A program made the translations under genes and the position numbers. The notes below the pieces were generated by a model. The model saw only the letters and a list, made by a program, of their open reading frames with translations. It did no database searches and was not told where the DNA came from. DNA of 12,702 nucleotides from positions 1 through 12,702 of the forward strand of contig CAAGDU010000082.1 in assembly GCA_900768725.1 (NCBI GenBank). Direction: 5' to 3'. This document shows positions 1 to 6,226 of this stretch, piece by piece. This stretch comes from Bacteroidales bacterium. GTDB taxonomy: Bacteria; Bacteroidota; Bacteroidia; Bacteroidales; Paludibacteraceae. Each line of letters begins with the position of its first letter. Within the stretch, counting starts at the first letter, position 1.

Positions 1-31
1 ACAACAGCGTCCACTTCTTCCAGTTTTTCAT
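1..31 (-). CDS. Start of a gene cut by the window edge, probably an efflux periplasmic adaptor (MacA/HlyD type)
   Basis: On the minus strand an ATG at 31-29 opens a frame reading MKNWKKWTLL and then leaves the window. It starts one base after the stop codon of the upstream permease (35-33), so translation is probably coupled to it. A short basic stretch followed by hydrophobic residues fits the start of a membrane-anchored or secreted protein. In Bacteroidetes MacB-type operons this position is commonly held by an RND/HlyD-family periplasmic adaptor. The assignment to that family is inference from position; only ten codons are visible. Confidence 0.5.
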   Translation of the reverse strand, partial: MKNWKKWTLL

Positions 32-32
32 A

Positions 33-1274
33 TTATTCTTCGTTTAATGCTTCAATGGGTTTTATAGCGAGGGCTCGTTTGGCAGGCAGGAGTCCGGCGA
101 GCAAGCCTACGGCAATCAGTATGAGTAATCCGCCAAAGGCTACAGAGAAAGATACTTGTGTGCCTTGAGAGAACATCTCGTTGTTCGCCAGCAGCGGGGA
201 GACGGCTTGCAGGATAACGACACCTGCCACGATACCCAATACCCCCGACAAGGCAGTGAGGAAGGTACTCTCCGCCAGTATCTGTCCGACGATGGAAGCA
301 GGAGAAGCCCCGATAGCGCGGCGGATACCTATCTCTTTGGTCCGCTCGCGGATAGTAACGAGCATGATATTGCTTACGCCTATCGCGCCGGAGAGCAGGG
401 TGCCTAATCCTATGAACCATACTAAGATAGTCAGTCCCATTATCAGCATGTCCACTGCCCGAAACTCTGCGCCGAGGTCCTGTCCCCAGAAAGCACGGTC
501 GTCGTCGGGGGCGATGGTGTGCCGGCTGCGCAGCACATCTTTCATCTGCGTGAGTACGGTAGCCGCCTGCTCACCCGGCTTGGCTACGCCGAAGAGCATG
601 TGGATAACATCGTTGCCACCATAGGTGCGTTGGGCAGTGGTAAAGGGGATTTTTATTTGCTCGTTGGTATCGCCTCCTATTCCGAAGTGGCTCTCGCTGC
701 ATTTCTGTACGCCTACCACGCGGAACTGAATCCCACCCACGGTAATACACTGCCCCGTAACATCGCCGCCTTCGGGGAAGAGGTCGCGGTAGGTTTGGTC
801 GCCAATAACGCACACCTTGCGCTGCTGCGCCACATCCTTCTCGTTGATGAACCTGCCGTATTGCAGCGGTGTACACAACGCCTGTTGGAAATTGTCGGAC
901 ACACCAAGGAGATTGTAACTGCCCACTTTGTCGCCGCGGTGGGTGTTCTTCTCCCATGAACCGATAAAGCGCACATAGGCAATCGTGCTTGCTGACGTAA
1001 CTTCACGCTTGAGGTAGGGGATGTCGCCATTTCGGATATTCCACGCCCGCCCTTTCTGCAAGCCTTTGTAGGCTTTGCCTGTGTTGTTCGCGCCTACGAT
1101 ACAGGAGTTGGTGGCGATTCCCGTCAACTGATAGCGTATGCCGTCCACGAGCGAGTTGCCCATGCCCACCAAGAGCAGAAGCATCATCATCCCCCAGAAG
1201 ACTCCAAAGCCCGTGAGGAGGCTACGCGAACGGTTTCGCGCTATTGTTTCCCATATTTCGTTAAAGAAATCCAC
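33..1274 (-). CDS. MacB/FtsX-type ABC transporter permease (second of two)
   Basis: Inner-membrane permease of 413 aa, expected to work with the ATPase encoded upstream at 3564-2899 in exporting a substrate or driving an envelope process; the substrate is unknown. The layout is that of the MacB_PCD + FtsX family: one N-terminal membrane helix (about residues 19-40), a periplasmic domain (about 45-275), then three helices near 277-300, 336-362 and 380-398. The conserved stretch IMLVTIRERTKEIGIRRAIG follows helix 2, and the protein ends in the usual PAKRALAIKPIEAL tail. The start is a GTG at 1274: an in-frame TAA lies four codons upstream, inside the GATTTACGA repeats, so no earlier start is possible. 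It resembles the next permease upstream in layout but clearly differs in sequence, suggesting an old duplication or a heterodimer. Unlike E. coli MacB, the ATPase is a separate polypeptide. Confidence 0.93.
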   Translation of the reverse strand: MDFFNEIWETIARNRSRSLLTGFGVFWGMMMLLLLVGMGNSLVDGIRYQLTGIATNSCIVGANNTGKAYKGLQKGRAWNIRNGDIPYLKREVTSASTIAYVRFIGSWEKNTHRGDKVGSYNLLGVSDNFQQALCTPLQYGRFINEKDVAQQRKVCVIGDQTYRDLFPEGGDVTGQCITVGGIQFRVVGVQKCSESHFGIGGDTNEQIKIPFTTAQRTYGGNDVIHMLFGVAKPGEQAATVLTQMKDVLRSRHTIAPDDDRAFWGQDLGAEFRAVDMLIMGLTILVWFIGLGTLLSGAIGVSNIMLVTIRERTKEIGIRRAIGASPASIVGQILAESTFLTALSGVLGIVAGVVILQAVSPLLANNEMFSQGTQVSFSVAFGGLLILIAVGLLAGLLPAKRALAIKPIEALNEE

Positions 1275-1280
1275 CTTTTT

Positions 1281-1312
1281 GATTTACGATTTTACGATTT
1301 ACGATTTACGAT
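1281..1312. repeat. Short tandem GATTTACGA repeats before permease 1
   Basis: About four imperfect copies of the 8-9 bp unit GATTTACGA in a row. The same unit fills the gap at 3572-3680. It lies directly upstream of the permease 1 start and supplies the in-frame stop that fixes that start. No function can be read from it. Confidence 0.8.
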
Positions 1313-1331
1313 GCAAAAAGATTTTCCGTTT

Positions 1332-1535
1332 GATTTTCTTTTGATTTCTGAGCGAAGCGAAATGGATAAAAAGTATCAACCACAATAATTATCAGTCAGA
1401 TTTTTGATGGATTTTTTGCAATGATTTTTTAGTGATCGTAAAAAATCTTATCTATAATCTTACAAAAATCTTTGCTAAAAATCGTATGATCGATTGTTTG
1501 GTTGTTTCGCTACGCTCAGAAATCAAAAGAAAATC
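1332..1535. repeat. 204-bp element with 31-bp terminal inverted repeats between the two permease genes
   Basis: The left end (1332-1362) and the right end (1505-1535) are reverse complements over 31 bp with one mismatch, in the CGAAGCG / CGTAGCG core. Beyond a 6-bp unpaired stretch on each side, AAGATTTT-like sequence pairs again, so the imperfect repeat reaches roughly 1317-1550. The interior is AT-rich, with no ORF of note and a perfect 9-bp hairpin (1423-1431 with 1439-1447, loop GTGATCG). The structure is that of a MITE-like element or an intergenic mosaic repeat. It occupies most of the 295-bp gap 1275-1569, so transcripts passing from permease 2 to permease 1 would carry a long stem. 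Confidence 0.8.
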
Positions 1536-1569
1536 TATACTAAAAATCTTATGCCCATGCTCTGACAAA

Positions 1570-2814
1570 TCATTTTTCTCTCATTGCTTCTATTGGTTTT
1601 ATCTTCATGGCGCGGAGGGCGGGGATGGCACCTGCAATGACGCCGATAAGGACGATGATGGCGGTGGCTATTGCTACTACGGAGAGGTTGACGGAGGGGT
1701 TGAGCAGTATCTGATTTTCCGCGTCTTGGGTGAGTTGCCCGATGAGTGCGACCACGCCCATGCCTAAAAGCACACCGATGATTCCGAAGGTGAGCGTGAT
1801 AGCCAGCGCCTCGCCTACTACGCTCTGCATAACGGTCACCGGCGGTGCACCTAAGGCTTTGCGGATACCCAACTCCCTCGTTCGCTCGCGCACGGACACC
1901 AGCATGATATTGCTGACTCCTACCCCGCCCGAGATGAGGGTGCAGAGCCCTAAGATAATGATAAAGAGACGGATAGCCGCCATCGCCTGCTGATTCTGCT
2001 CCGCGCTCTCCTCTTGGCTCCATATACCTATCGCCTCGGTGTCTTCGGGGTGAATCTGCATAGGCGGGGCAAGGAGGGAGAAGATTCTTGTTCTTATATC
2101 GCACTTTTGGTGCGGCCTGGAGACCGCACCTCCTTGATAACCCTCGCGCAGGGTCATGCTCATCTTATCGAACTTCTTGTCGGTGCTGTATAGCGCTTGG
2201 TGCGTGGCGAAGGGGATATAGACGATGGCGCCGTCCCATTTCTCGCCTTGCTCGCATACTCCCACCACGCGGAAGAGCACATCGCCCACCGTGATATACT
2301 GCCCGACTATTTCCTCCGCCGCGCAGGAGAAGGCTTTGATAGCCCGCTCGTCCACCACTGCCACTTTCTTGTGCTCTGCCATGTCTATCGGGTCAAGGAA
2401 ACGCCCTTGCAGAATCTGCTTGCGGTAGATGCGTTGGAAGTCCGGCTCCACGCCGATGATCTCCATCTCGTCGCCTTCTGTGCGAAAAGTAGTCTGCCGG
2501 TAGTTGCTTGCCACGCGGGAGAAATACTCCACCTCGGGCATCTGCTGCACGAGCGTCGCCTCGCGGTCAGTGAAGCGGAGATTGCGCCAACGCGGCAAGC
2601 CTTTATACGCCATGTCCGTCCAGCGAGTCCATATATCCACAGAGTTGCTCAGGCGGTTGCCATAGTTGGCTTGCATACCATTCTCCAACCCGTTGCTCAC
2701 GCCGAGAAGCACCACCAAGATAAAGATACCCCACACCACGGCGAAGCCCGTCATGGCAGTGCGGAACTTATTCCGCCGCAAGGATTGCAGTATTTCGGAG
2801 AAAAGGTCGAACAT
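1570..2814 (-). CDS. MacB/FtsX-type ABC transporter permease (first of two)
   Basis: Inner-membrane permease of 414 aa, encoded 84 bp after the ATPase. It has an N-terminal helix (about residues 20-40), a periplasmic MacB_PCD-type domain (about 45-275), and three C-terminal helices near 281-303, 335-358 and 376-398. The FtsX signature VSNIMLVSVRERTRELGIRK sits at about 300-319, and the protein ends in RAMKIKPIEAM. The start is an ATG with the typical MFDLFSEILQSLRRNKFRTA opening of Bacteroidetes permeases. Residues about 227-239 (GGAVSRPHQKCD) look like an extra segment in the periplasmic domain; they are encoded by a GC-rich palindrome (2101-2131) unlike the surrounding sequence. The frame is intact, so the protein is probably still made. 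The partner is presumably the ATPase, alone or with the second permease. Confidence 0.94.
   Translation of the reverse strand: MFDLFSEILQSLRRNKFRTAMTGFAVVWGIFILVVLLGVSNGLENGMQANYGNRLSNSVDIWTRWTDMAYKGLPRWRNLRFTDREATLVQQMPEVEYFSRVASNYRQTTFRTEGDEMEIIGVEPDFQRIYRKQILQGRFLDPIDMAEHKKVAVVDERAIKAFSCAAEEIVGQYITVGDVLFRVVGVCEQGEKWDGAIVYIPFATHQALYSTDKKFDKMSMTLREGYQGGAVSRPHQKCDIRTRIFSLLAPPMQIHPEDTEAIGIWSQEESAEQNQQAMAAIRLFIIILGLCTLISGGVGVSNIMLVSVRERTRELGIRKALGAPPVTVMQSVVGEALAITLTFGIIGVLLGMGVVALIGQLTQDAENQILLNPSVNLSVVAIATAIIVLIGVIAGAIPALRAMKIKPIEAMREK
2101..2131. repeat. GC-rich palindromic repeat inserted in frame in permease 2
   Basis: On the plus strand GGTGCGG (2109-2115) pairs perfectly with CCGCACC (2124-2130) around the loop CCTGGAGA. 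A smaller hairpin, GCAC-TTTTG-GTGC, lies at 2101-2113 and shares the left arm. Read on the coding strand it gives the atypical residues GGAVSRPHQKC. The GAGACCGC core resembles the GACCGC units at 6227-6300 and the intragenic copy at 5596. Confidence 0.7.
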
Positions 2815-2833
2815 CGTTTTAATTATGAATTAT

Positions 2834-2898
2834 GAATTATGAATTATGAGTGCATTGGAATTGAGTTTCAGAGCATGAGCGCTCATAATTCATAATTC
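2834..2898. repeat. 17-bp inverted repeat (AATTATG family) between ATPase and permease 2
   Basis: 2834-2850 and 2882-2898 are perfect reverse complements (17 bp) around a 31-bp loop. The left arm is part of a 7-8 bp tandem run of GAATTAT units (2821-2850). A separate perfect 12-bp palindrome, ATGAGCGCTCAT, sits at 2875-2886. The right arm ends one base before the ATPase stop codon. Such a stem inside the operon could lessen read-through or stabilise the upstream mRNA; it lacks a T-tract typical of an intrinsic terminator. Confidence 0.75.
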
Positions 2899-3564
2899 TT
2901 AATTCAGTATGTTGCCGTCTTTGATACGGATGATTCGTTGGGTGGTGTCGGCTACGGATTGTTCGTGGGTTACAATAATCGTGGTGATGCCCTCGGCATT
3001 TAGTTGTCGGAAAACATCCATCACCTCCACGGTGGTCTTGCTGTCGAGTGCGCCTGTAGGCTCGTCGGCGAGCAGGACTTTCGGCTGTGCGACGATGGCT
3101 CGTGCGATGGCTACGCGCTGTTTTTGTCCGCCGGACATCTCGTTGGGCAAATGGTGCGCCCACTCTTTCAAGCCCATGCGCTCCAATTGCTCCATGGCAA
3201 GCATATAACGCTGCTTGCGGGGGACGCCCTTGTAGTAAAGCGGCAGCGCCACATTCTCCAGCGCGTTCTTGAAATTCAGGAGGTTGAAACTCTGGAAGAC
3301 AAAGCCGATTAACTCGTTGCGCAGGCGCGCACCTTGGGTCTCGTTGAGGTCTTTGATGAGCCTGCCGGCGAGGTAGTAGTTGCCCTCATCGTAGTTGTCA
3401 AGAATACCCAAGATATTCAGCAGCGTGGACTTGCCGGAGCCCGACGCACCCATGATGGAAACGAACTCGCCTTCGTGTATGTCGAGGCTGATTCCTTTCA
3501 ACACATGCAGCGCGTTGGGCGTGCCGAGGTTGTAGGTCTTGTGGATGTTTTCGAGATGAAGCAT
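2899..3564 (-). CDS. ABC transporter ATP-binding protein, MacB/LolD type
   Basis: Cytoplasmic ATPase of 221 aa that powers the adjacent permeases. All nucleotide-binding motifs are visible: Walker A GASGSGKST (39-47), Q-loop Gln91, signature MSGGQ (143-147), Walker B VLLADE followed by PTGALD (163-174), and the switch His200 in VTHE. Length and the sequence SGSGKSTLLNILGILD are those of the MacB/LolD/FtsE-like group (macrolide-type exporters and lipoprotein release). It starts at an ATG with the usual MLHLENIHKTY opening. It is followed by the two permeases and preceded by a lipoprotein, 120 bp away across a repeat. The transported substrate cannot be deduced. Confidence 0.96.
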   Translation of the reverse strand: MLHLENIHKTYNLGTPNALHVLKGISLDIHEGEFVSIMGASGSGKSTLLNILGILDNYDEGNYYLAGRLIKDLNETQGARLRNELIGFVFQSFNLLNFKNALENVALPLYYKGVPRKQRYMLAMEQLERMGLKEWAHHLPNEMSGGQKQRVAIARAIVAQPKVLLADEPTGALDSKTTVEVMDVFRQLNAEGITTIIVTHEQSVADTTQRIIRIKDGNILN

Positions 3565-3571
3565 CGGGAAT

Positions 3572-3680
3572 GATTTACGATTTACGAATTTACGATTTAC
3601 GATTTACACTTCGATTTACGAATTTACGATTTAAGTTTCCGATGCAAAAATCGTACTTCGTAAATCGTAAATCGTAAATT
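3572..3680. repeat. GATTTACGA tandem copies forming a 21-bp inverted repeat
   Basis: Nearly the whole 120-bp gap between lipoprotein and ATPase is made of GATTTACG units in direct order (3572-3635) and in reverse order (3651-3680). 3587-3607 and 3660-3680 are perfect reverse complements over 21 bp. The middle holds GATGCAAAAATCG, similar to GATGCAAAAAG beside the copy at 1281-1312. The gap is long and structured enough to act as a transcription attenuator or mRNA-processing site, but this is inference. Confidence 0.8.
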
Positions 3681-3684
3681 ACAT

Positions 3685-4119
3685 TTAGTCGTCAATATAC
3701 TTGAAGTTGCCGTTGAGGTCGAAGACGAGTTCCAAGCCTGTGTTGAGTTCCACCTCTTGGTCGCGGCGGTCGATTTGGTACTTCACGATGGCAGCCTGCG
3801 GGAAGTTGGTGTTCACGTAGGTAGTGATGGAGGTTGGCACGATGCCTTCGGGTACGGCGTTGGGTTTGCAGTCGATTTTCTCCAACGAGCCGTCGCCATA
3901 GAACTCAATCCACATGCCGTTGTTGAGTCTGACCTCATACTCCTTGCTCATGCCATCGCGCTCCCACTGCATCCACGCGATGTCAGATTGCGCGAAATAG
4001 GTGGTGATAAACTGTTGCGCGGGCGCAGGAAGTTCATTGAACGTAGCCACTTGGGGCTTGCTCGAACAAGCATTCATCGTCATCAGAAGGCTTGCGAAAA
4101 GAAACATTAGTTTTTTCAT
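3685..4119 (-). CDS. PepSY-like domain lipoprotein
   Basis: Small exported protein of 144 aa. The N-terminus MKKLMFLFASLLMTMNACSS is a lipoprotein-type signal with Cys18 as the likely lipidated residue (the box MNAC is weaker than consensus). The rest matches the Bacteroidetes PepSY_like family: it opens with FNELPAPAQQFITTYF, then two related half-repeats with the pattern ...EYEVRLNNGMWIEFYGDGSLEKID (about 60-85) and ...VELNTGLELVFDLNGNFKYIDD (about 121-144). Family members fold like the beta-lactamase inhibitor protein, and their partners are mostly unknown. It is the first gene of the minus-strand group and likely sits in the periplasm or on a membrane face next to the transporter. A role as accessory or sensor to that transporter is a guess from position. 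Confidence 0.85.
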   Translation of the reverse strand: MKKLMFLFASLLMTMNACSSKPQVATFNELPAPAQQFITTYFAQSDIAWMQWERDGMSKEYEVRLNNGMWIEFYGDGSLEKIDCKPNAVPEGIVPTSITTYVNTNFPQAAIVKYQIDRRDQEVELNTGLELVFDLNGNFKYIDD

Positions 4120-4190
4120 AGTAATTCATTTTTATTTATTTAGAATATTTTTGGTAGTCTTCCTTCCATAGGCTACTAATATATGTTATG

Positions 4191-4198
4191 CAAAAATA
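4191..4198 (-). promoter_or_regulatory. Possible -7 element for the lipoprotein operon
   Basis: On the minus strand 4198-4191 reads TATTTTTG, matching the Bacteroidetes -7 consensus TAnnTTTG, about 70 bases before the lipoprotein ATG. No TTTG at the preferred 19-21 bp distance was found, so this rests on the -7 box alone. Confidence 0.35.
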
Positions 4199-4297
4199 GT
4201 GCCTCTCTAAACTCTCTTTTCTTTCAACAAAAATTTCCAAAAATGGTTCAAATATTTTATTTTAGCATTTGTTATTTTACTACTACCAAAAACCAAA

Positions 4298-4490
4298 TTA
4301 GTTTTTGACAATGATATATATGTTGACCCAGCGATTCTATATTGAGTTATGTCGCCCCTTCGGGGCTTGCTTATAGTGTGTCGTCTCTCATACGTAGGGA
4401 TGAATCCCTACGCTGATTTATATCGCCCCTTCGGGGCTTGCGTTTGATAAACGACTTGAGTCAACTCGTATATCATTACCTTAGTTTTTG
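4298..4490. repeat. MITE-like element with terminal inverted repeats and 10-bp flanking direct repeats
   Basis: Inverted ends lie at 4309-4327 and 4460-4478 (15 of 19 positions match). Just outside, TTAGTTTTTG occurs at 4298-4307 and again at 4481-4490, like a target-site duplication. Inside are two perfect 19-bp direct repeats, TCGCCCCTTCGGGGCTTGC (4352-4370 and 4423-4441), each containing the hairpin GCCCC-TTC-GGGGC. Between them is an 8-bp stem, CGTAGGGA-TGAA-TCCCTACG (4393-4412). No coding capacity is present. It looks like a non-autonomous mobile element or a dispersed intergenic repeat, in the leader side of the lipoprotein operon. Confidence 0.75.
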
Positions 4491-4543
4491 TGTACTGATA
4501 TAGTTTGCTTATAGAAACTCTGCGTTAGTTTGGAAATCTGCGG

Positions 4544-4574
4544 CAAAAGTACTGCTTTTTTATGAACTATGCAA
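4544..4574 (-). promoter_or_regulatory. Minus-strand promoter-like site TTG-N20-TACTTTTG
   Basis: On the minus strand 4551-4544 reads TACTTTTG, a full match to TAnnTTTG, followed by GCCGCAG. Twenty bases upstream stands TTG, a partial match to the -33 TTTG. If used, it would start a transcript crossing the repeat element at 4298-4490 and reaching the lipoprotein gene with a leader of about 420 nt. Confidence 0.4.
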
Positions 4575-4735
4575 TACAAAGAACTGCTTTTTGCCTAATT
4601 CTTGTTATTTTTCTTCATTTTGCAAAGTAGAGTTTGCAAAATAGGGCTTTATGTCTCAACAAATATGTCCGAATATTGGTCAAATATTTCTCCGTTAATT
4701 GCCATGTAATTATTCGCTAATTTATAGGGATAGAT

Positions 4736-4779
4736 TGCGGTTAGATCTCGGTTAGGTCTCGGTAAAGACTCGGTAATGT
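4736..4779 (+). repeat. Four tandem 11-bp repeats, consensus CTCGGTTAGRT
   Basis: The units are TGCGGTTAGAT, CTCGGTTAGGT, CTCGGTAAAGA and CTCGGTAATGT, head to tail with no gaps. The period is close to one helical turn, so identical faces of the DNA would be presented. They end about 150 bp upstream of the -33 box for the guanylyltransferase gene. They may be an operator array or only a decayed microsatellite. Confidence 0.6.
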
Positions 4780-4927
4780 TCCGAAGAATACGTTGGTTTC
4801 AGAAGGAGGATTTTTGGGAAGGTATAGAAGTGTTTGGGATATGGTGGAGGGATGCGGTAGGATTGGATGCGATGGTGTGCGTTAATTCCTGATGCGGTGC
4901 GTTTCTTTGCTTTTTTTGTCAAAAAGA

Positions 4928-4959
4928 TTTGCAAGTTTGGAAAAATTATTGTAACTTTG
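4928..4959 (+). promoter_or_regulatory. Bacteroidetes-type promoter for the mannose-1-phosphate guanylyltransferase gene
   Basis: TTTG (4928-4931), a 20-bp spacer and TAACTTTG (4952-4959) match the Bacteroidetes -33/-7 consensus TTTG ... TAnnTTTG with proper spacing. Transcription would begin around 4965, giving a leader of about 75 nt before the ATG at 5041. Confidence 0.75.
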
Positions 4960-5040
4960 CAGCAAAATCCAATGCACATCGCCAAAACGATAGGAAAGTA
5001 TGTTGGATAGCATAAAAACGCCTCAAACACTTGATTAACC

Positions 5041-6225
5041 ATGCGCGATAACAAAAACTTTTGCGTGATTATGGCGGGCGGTATAGGTAGCCGCTTTTGG
5101 CCGTACAGCAGGAATAACAAACCCAAGCAGTTTTTGGACTTTTTTGGGACAGGGAAGAGCCTCTTGCAGATGACGGTGGACCGTTTTCGTCCGCTCATGC
5201 CGATAGAGCATATCGTGGTAGTTACGAACGTGGCATACCGCGAGCAGATACTGGCGCAGATACCCGACATGAAGCCCGAGCAAGTGCTGTGTGAGCCTGC
5301 TCGTCGGAACACTGCGCCGGCGATAGCGTATGCGGTGGCGCATATCAAGGGCATGCTGCGGCAGGAAGCGATTGCTGCGGGGGTGCTGGACAAGGACGAC
5401 CCGATGGATTTGAGCCACGAGTACTGCGACGCGAACATCATCGTGGCGCCGTCGGACCACCTGATACTGAACGAGCAGGAGTTTCAGCAGGTAGTGCGCT
5501 GCGGGTTGGCGTTCATAGGGGCGCACGACTCGCTACTGACGCTGGGCATGAAGCCCACACGGCCGGAGACGGGGTATGGGTATATACAGATAGAGGACCG
5601 CGCTACGTCTGAAGTTCCGACCGCCCGCGACACTATCGGGGCGTCCCCAGTGGTGCCTGTGAAGACCTTTACGGAGAAGCCGAACTTGGAGTTGGCGAAG
5701 GTGTTTGTGGAGAGCGGGGAGTTCTTGTGGAACTCGGGGATATTCCTGTGGAACATGCGGACTATATGCTCGGCATTCCGTTCGTTCCTGCCGGAGATGG
5801 ACAGGCTGTTTCGGTCGGGTGCCAAGGTGTTCGGTACGGCGGGCGAAGAGGCGTTTATTCAGGAGAAGTTCCCCACCTGCCCGAACATCAGTATCGACTA
5901 CGGGGTGCTGGAGAAAGCGCAGAACGTGTATGTGCTGCCTGCGGACTTCGGGTGGAGCGACCTCGGCACATGGGGTTCGCTGTACGACCTGAGCGAGAAA
6001 GACGAGCAGAAGAACGTAACGCTGCACTGTGAGGCGATGTACTACGGGAGCGAAGGCAACGTGGTTACGCTGGAGTCGGGCAAACTGGCGGTGATAGGCG
6101 GGCTGAAGGATATGATTGTGGCAGAGTCGGACGGCGTGCTGCTTATCTGCCCGAAAGACCGCGAGCAGAACATCCGCAATATCGTAACGGAAGTGACGGA
6201 GAAGTTCGGGGGAAAGTATAGTTAA
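5041..6225 (+). CDS. manC: Mannose-1-phosphate guanylyltransferase
   Basis: Cytoplasmic nucleotidyltransferase making GDP-mannose from mannose-1-phosphate and GTP, the precursor for GDP-fucose and mannosylated surface glycans. Seen in the 394-aa product: the pyrophosphorylase signature AGGIGSRFWPYSR...KPKQF (12-31), EPARRNTAPAIA (85-96), APSDH (136-140), TGYGYI (177-182), FTEKP (210-214), NSGIF (231-235) and FGWSDLGTW (303-311). It lacks the C-terminal isomerase domain of bifunctional ManC/AlgA. It is somewhat longer than the roughly 350-360 aa usual in Bacteroidetes because of two extra segments, about 104-129 and about 186-206. The second is encoded by a palindrome-rich stretch resembling the intergenic array after the stop. 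It has its own promoter and no close partner upstream. The symbol follows common usage for the activity. Confidence 0.94.
   Translation: MRDNKNFCVIMAGGIGSRFWPYSRNNKPKQFLDFFGTGKSLLQMTVDRFRPLMPIEHIVVVTNVAYREQILAQIPDMKPEQVLCEPARRNTAPAIAYAVAHIKGMLRQEAIAAGVLDKDDPMDLSHEYCDANIIVAPSDHLILNEQEFQQVVRCGLAFIGAHDSLLTLGMKPTRPETGYGYIQIEDRATSEVPTARDTIGASPVVPVKTFTEKPNLELAKVFVESGEFLWNSGIFLWNMRTICSAFRSFLPEMDRLFRSGAKVFGTAGEEAFIQEKFPTCPNISIDYGVLEKAQNVYVLPADFGWSDLGTWGSLYDLSEKDEQKNVTLHCEAMYYGSEGNVVTLESGKLAVIGGLKDMIVAESDGVLLICPKDREQNIRNIVTEVTEKFGGKYS
5596..5652 (+). repeat. Palindrome-type repeat inserted in frame in the guanylyltransferase gene
   Basis: 5596-5607 is GACCGCGCTACG, identical to the first 12 bases of the repeat units at 6227 and 6281. 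It is followed by CTGAA and GACCGCC, as in the array. Next comes a hairpin, CACT-ATC-GGGG-CGT-CCCC-AGTG (5631-5652, ATC bulged). Together they encode residues about 186-204 (DRATSEVPTARDTIGASPV), between the family blocks TGYGYIQ and VKTFTEKP, which normally lie closer together. Confidence 0.65.
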
Positions 6226-6226
6226 A

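Larger units (their letters stand above)
4491..4927. other. AT-rich intergenic stretch without a gene
   Basis: No convincing ORF or RNA gene is seen. The reverse-strand open frame that runs through part of it is antisense to the guanylyltransferase and has no family character. The stretch holds a minus-strand promoter-like pair near 4544-4574, an 11-bp tandem repeat at 4736-4779, a duplicated ACTGCTTTTT (near 4551 and 4580), and a purine-rich piece (about 4800-4900) with several GATGCG words. Confidence 0.6.

Noticed and set aside
1535..2104. 189-codon open frame on the minus strand, another frame of permease 2
   Set aside because: It overlaps the permease frame, which has the FtsX signature; the product is Arg/His-rich and without family character.
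4752..5441. 229-codon open frame on the minus strand
   Set aside because: It lies antisense to the well-supported guanylyltransferase gene and its promoter; the translation is low-complexity and shows no family motif.
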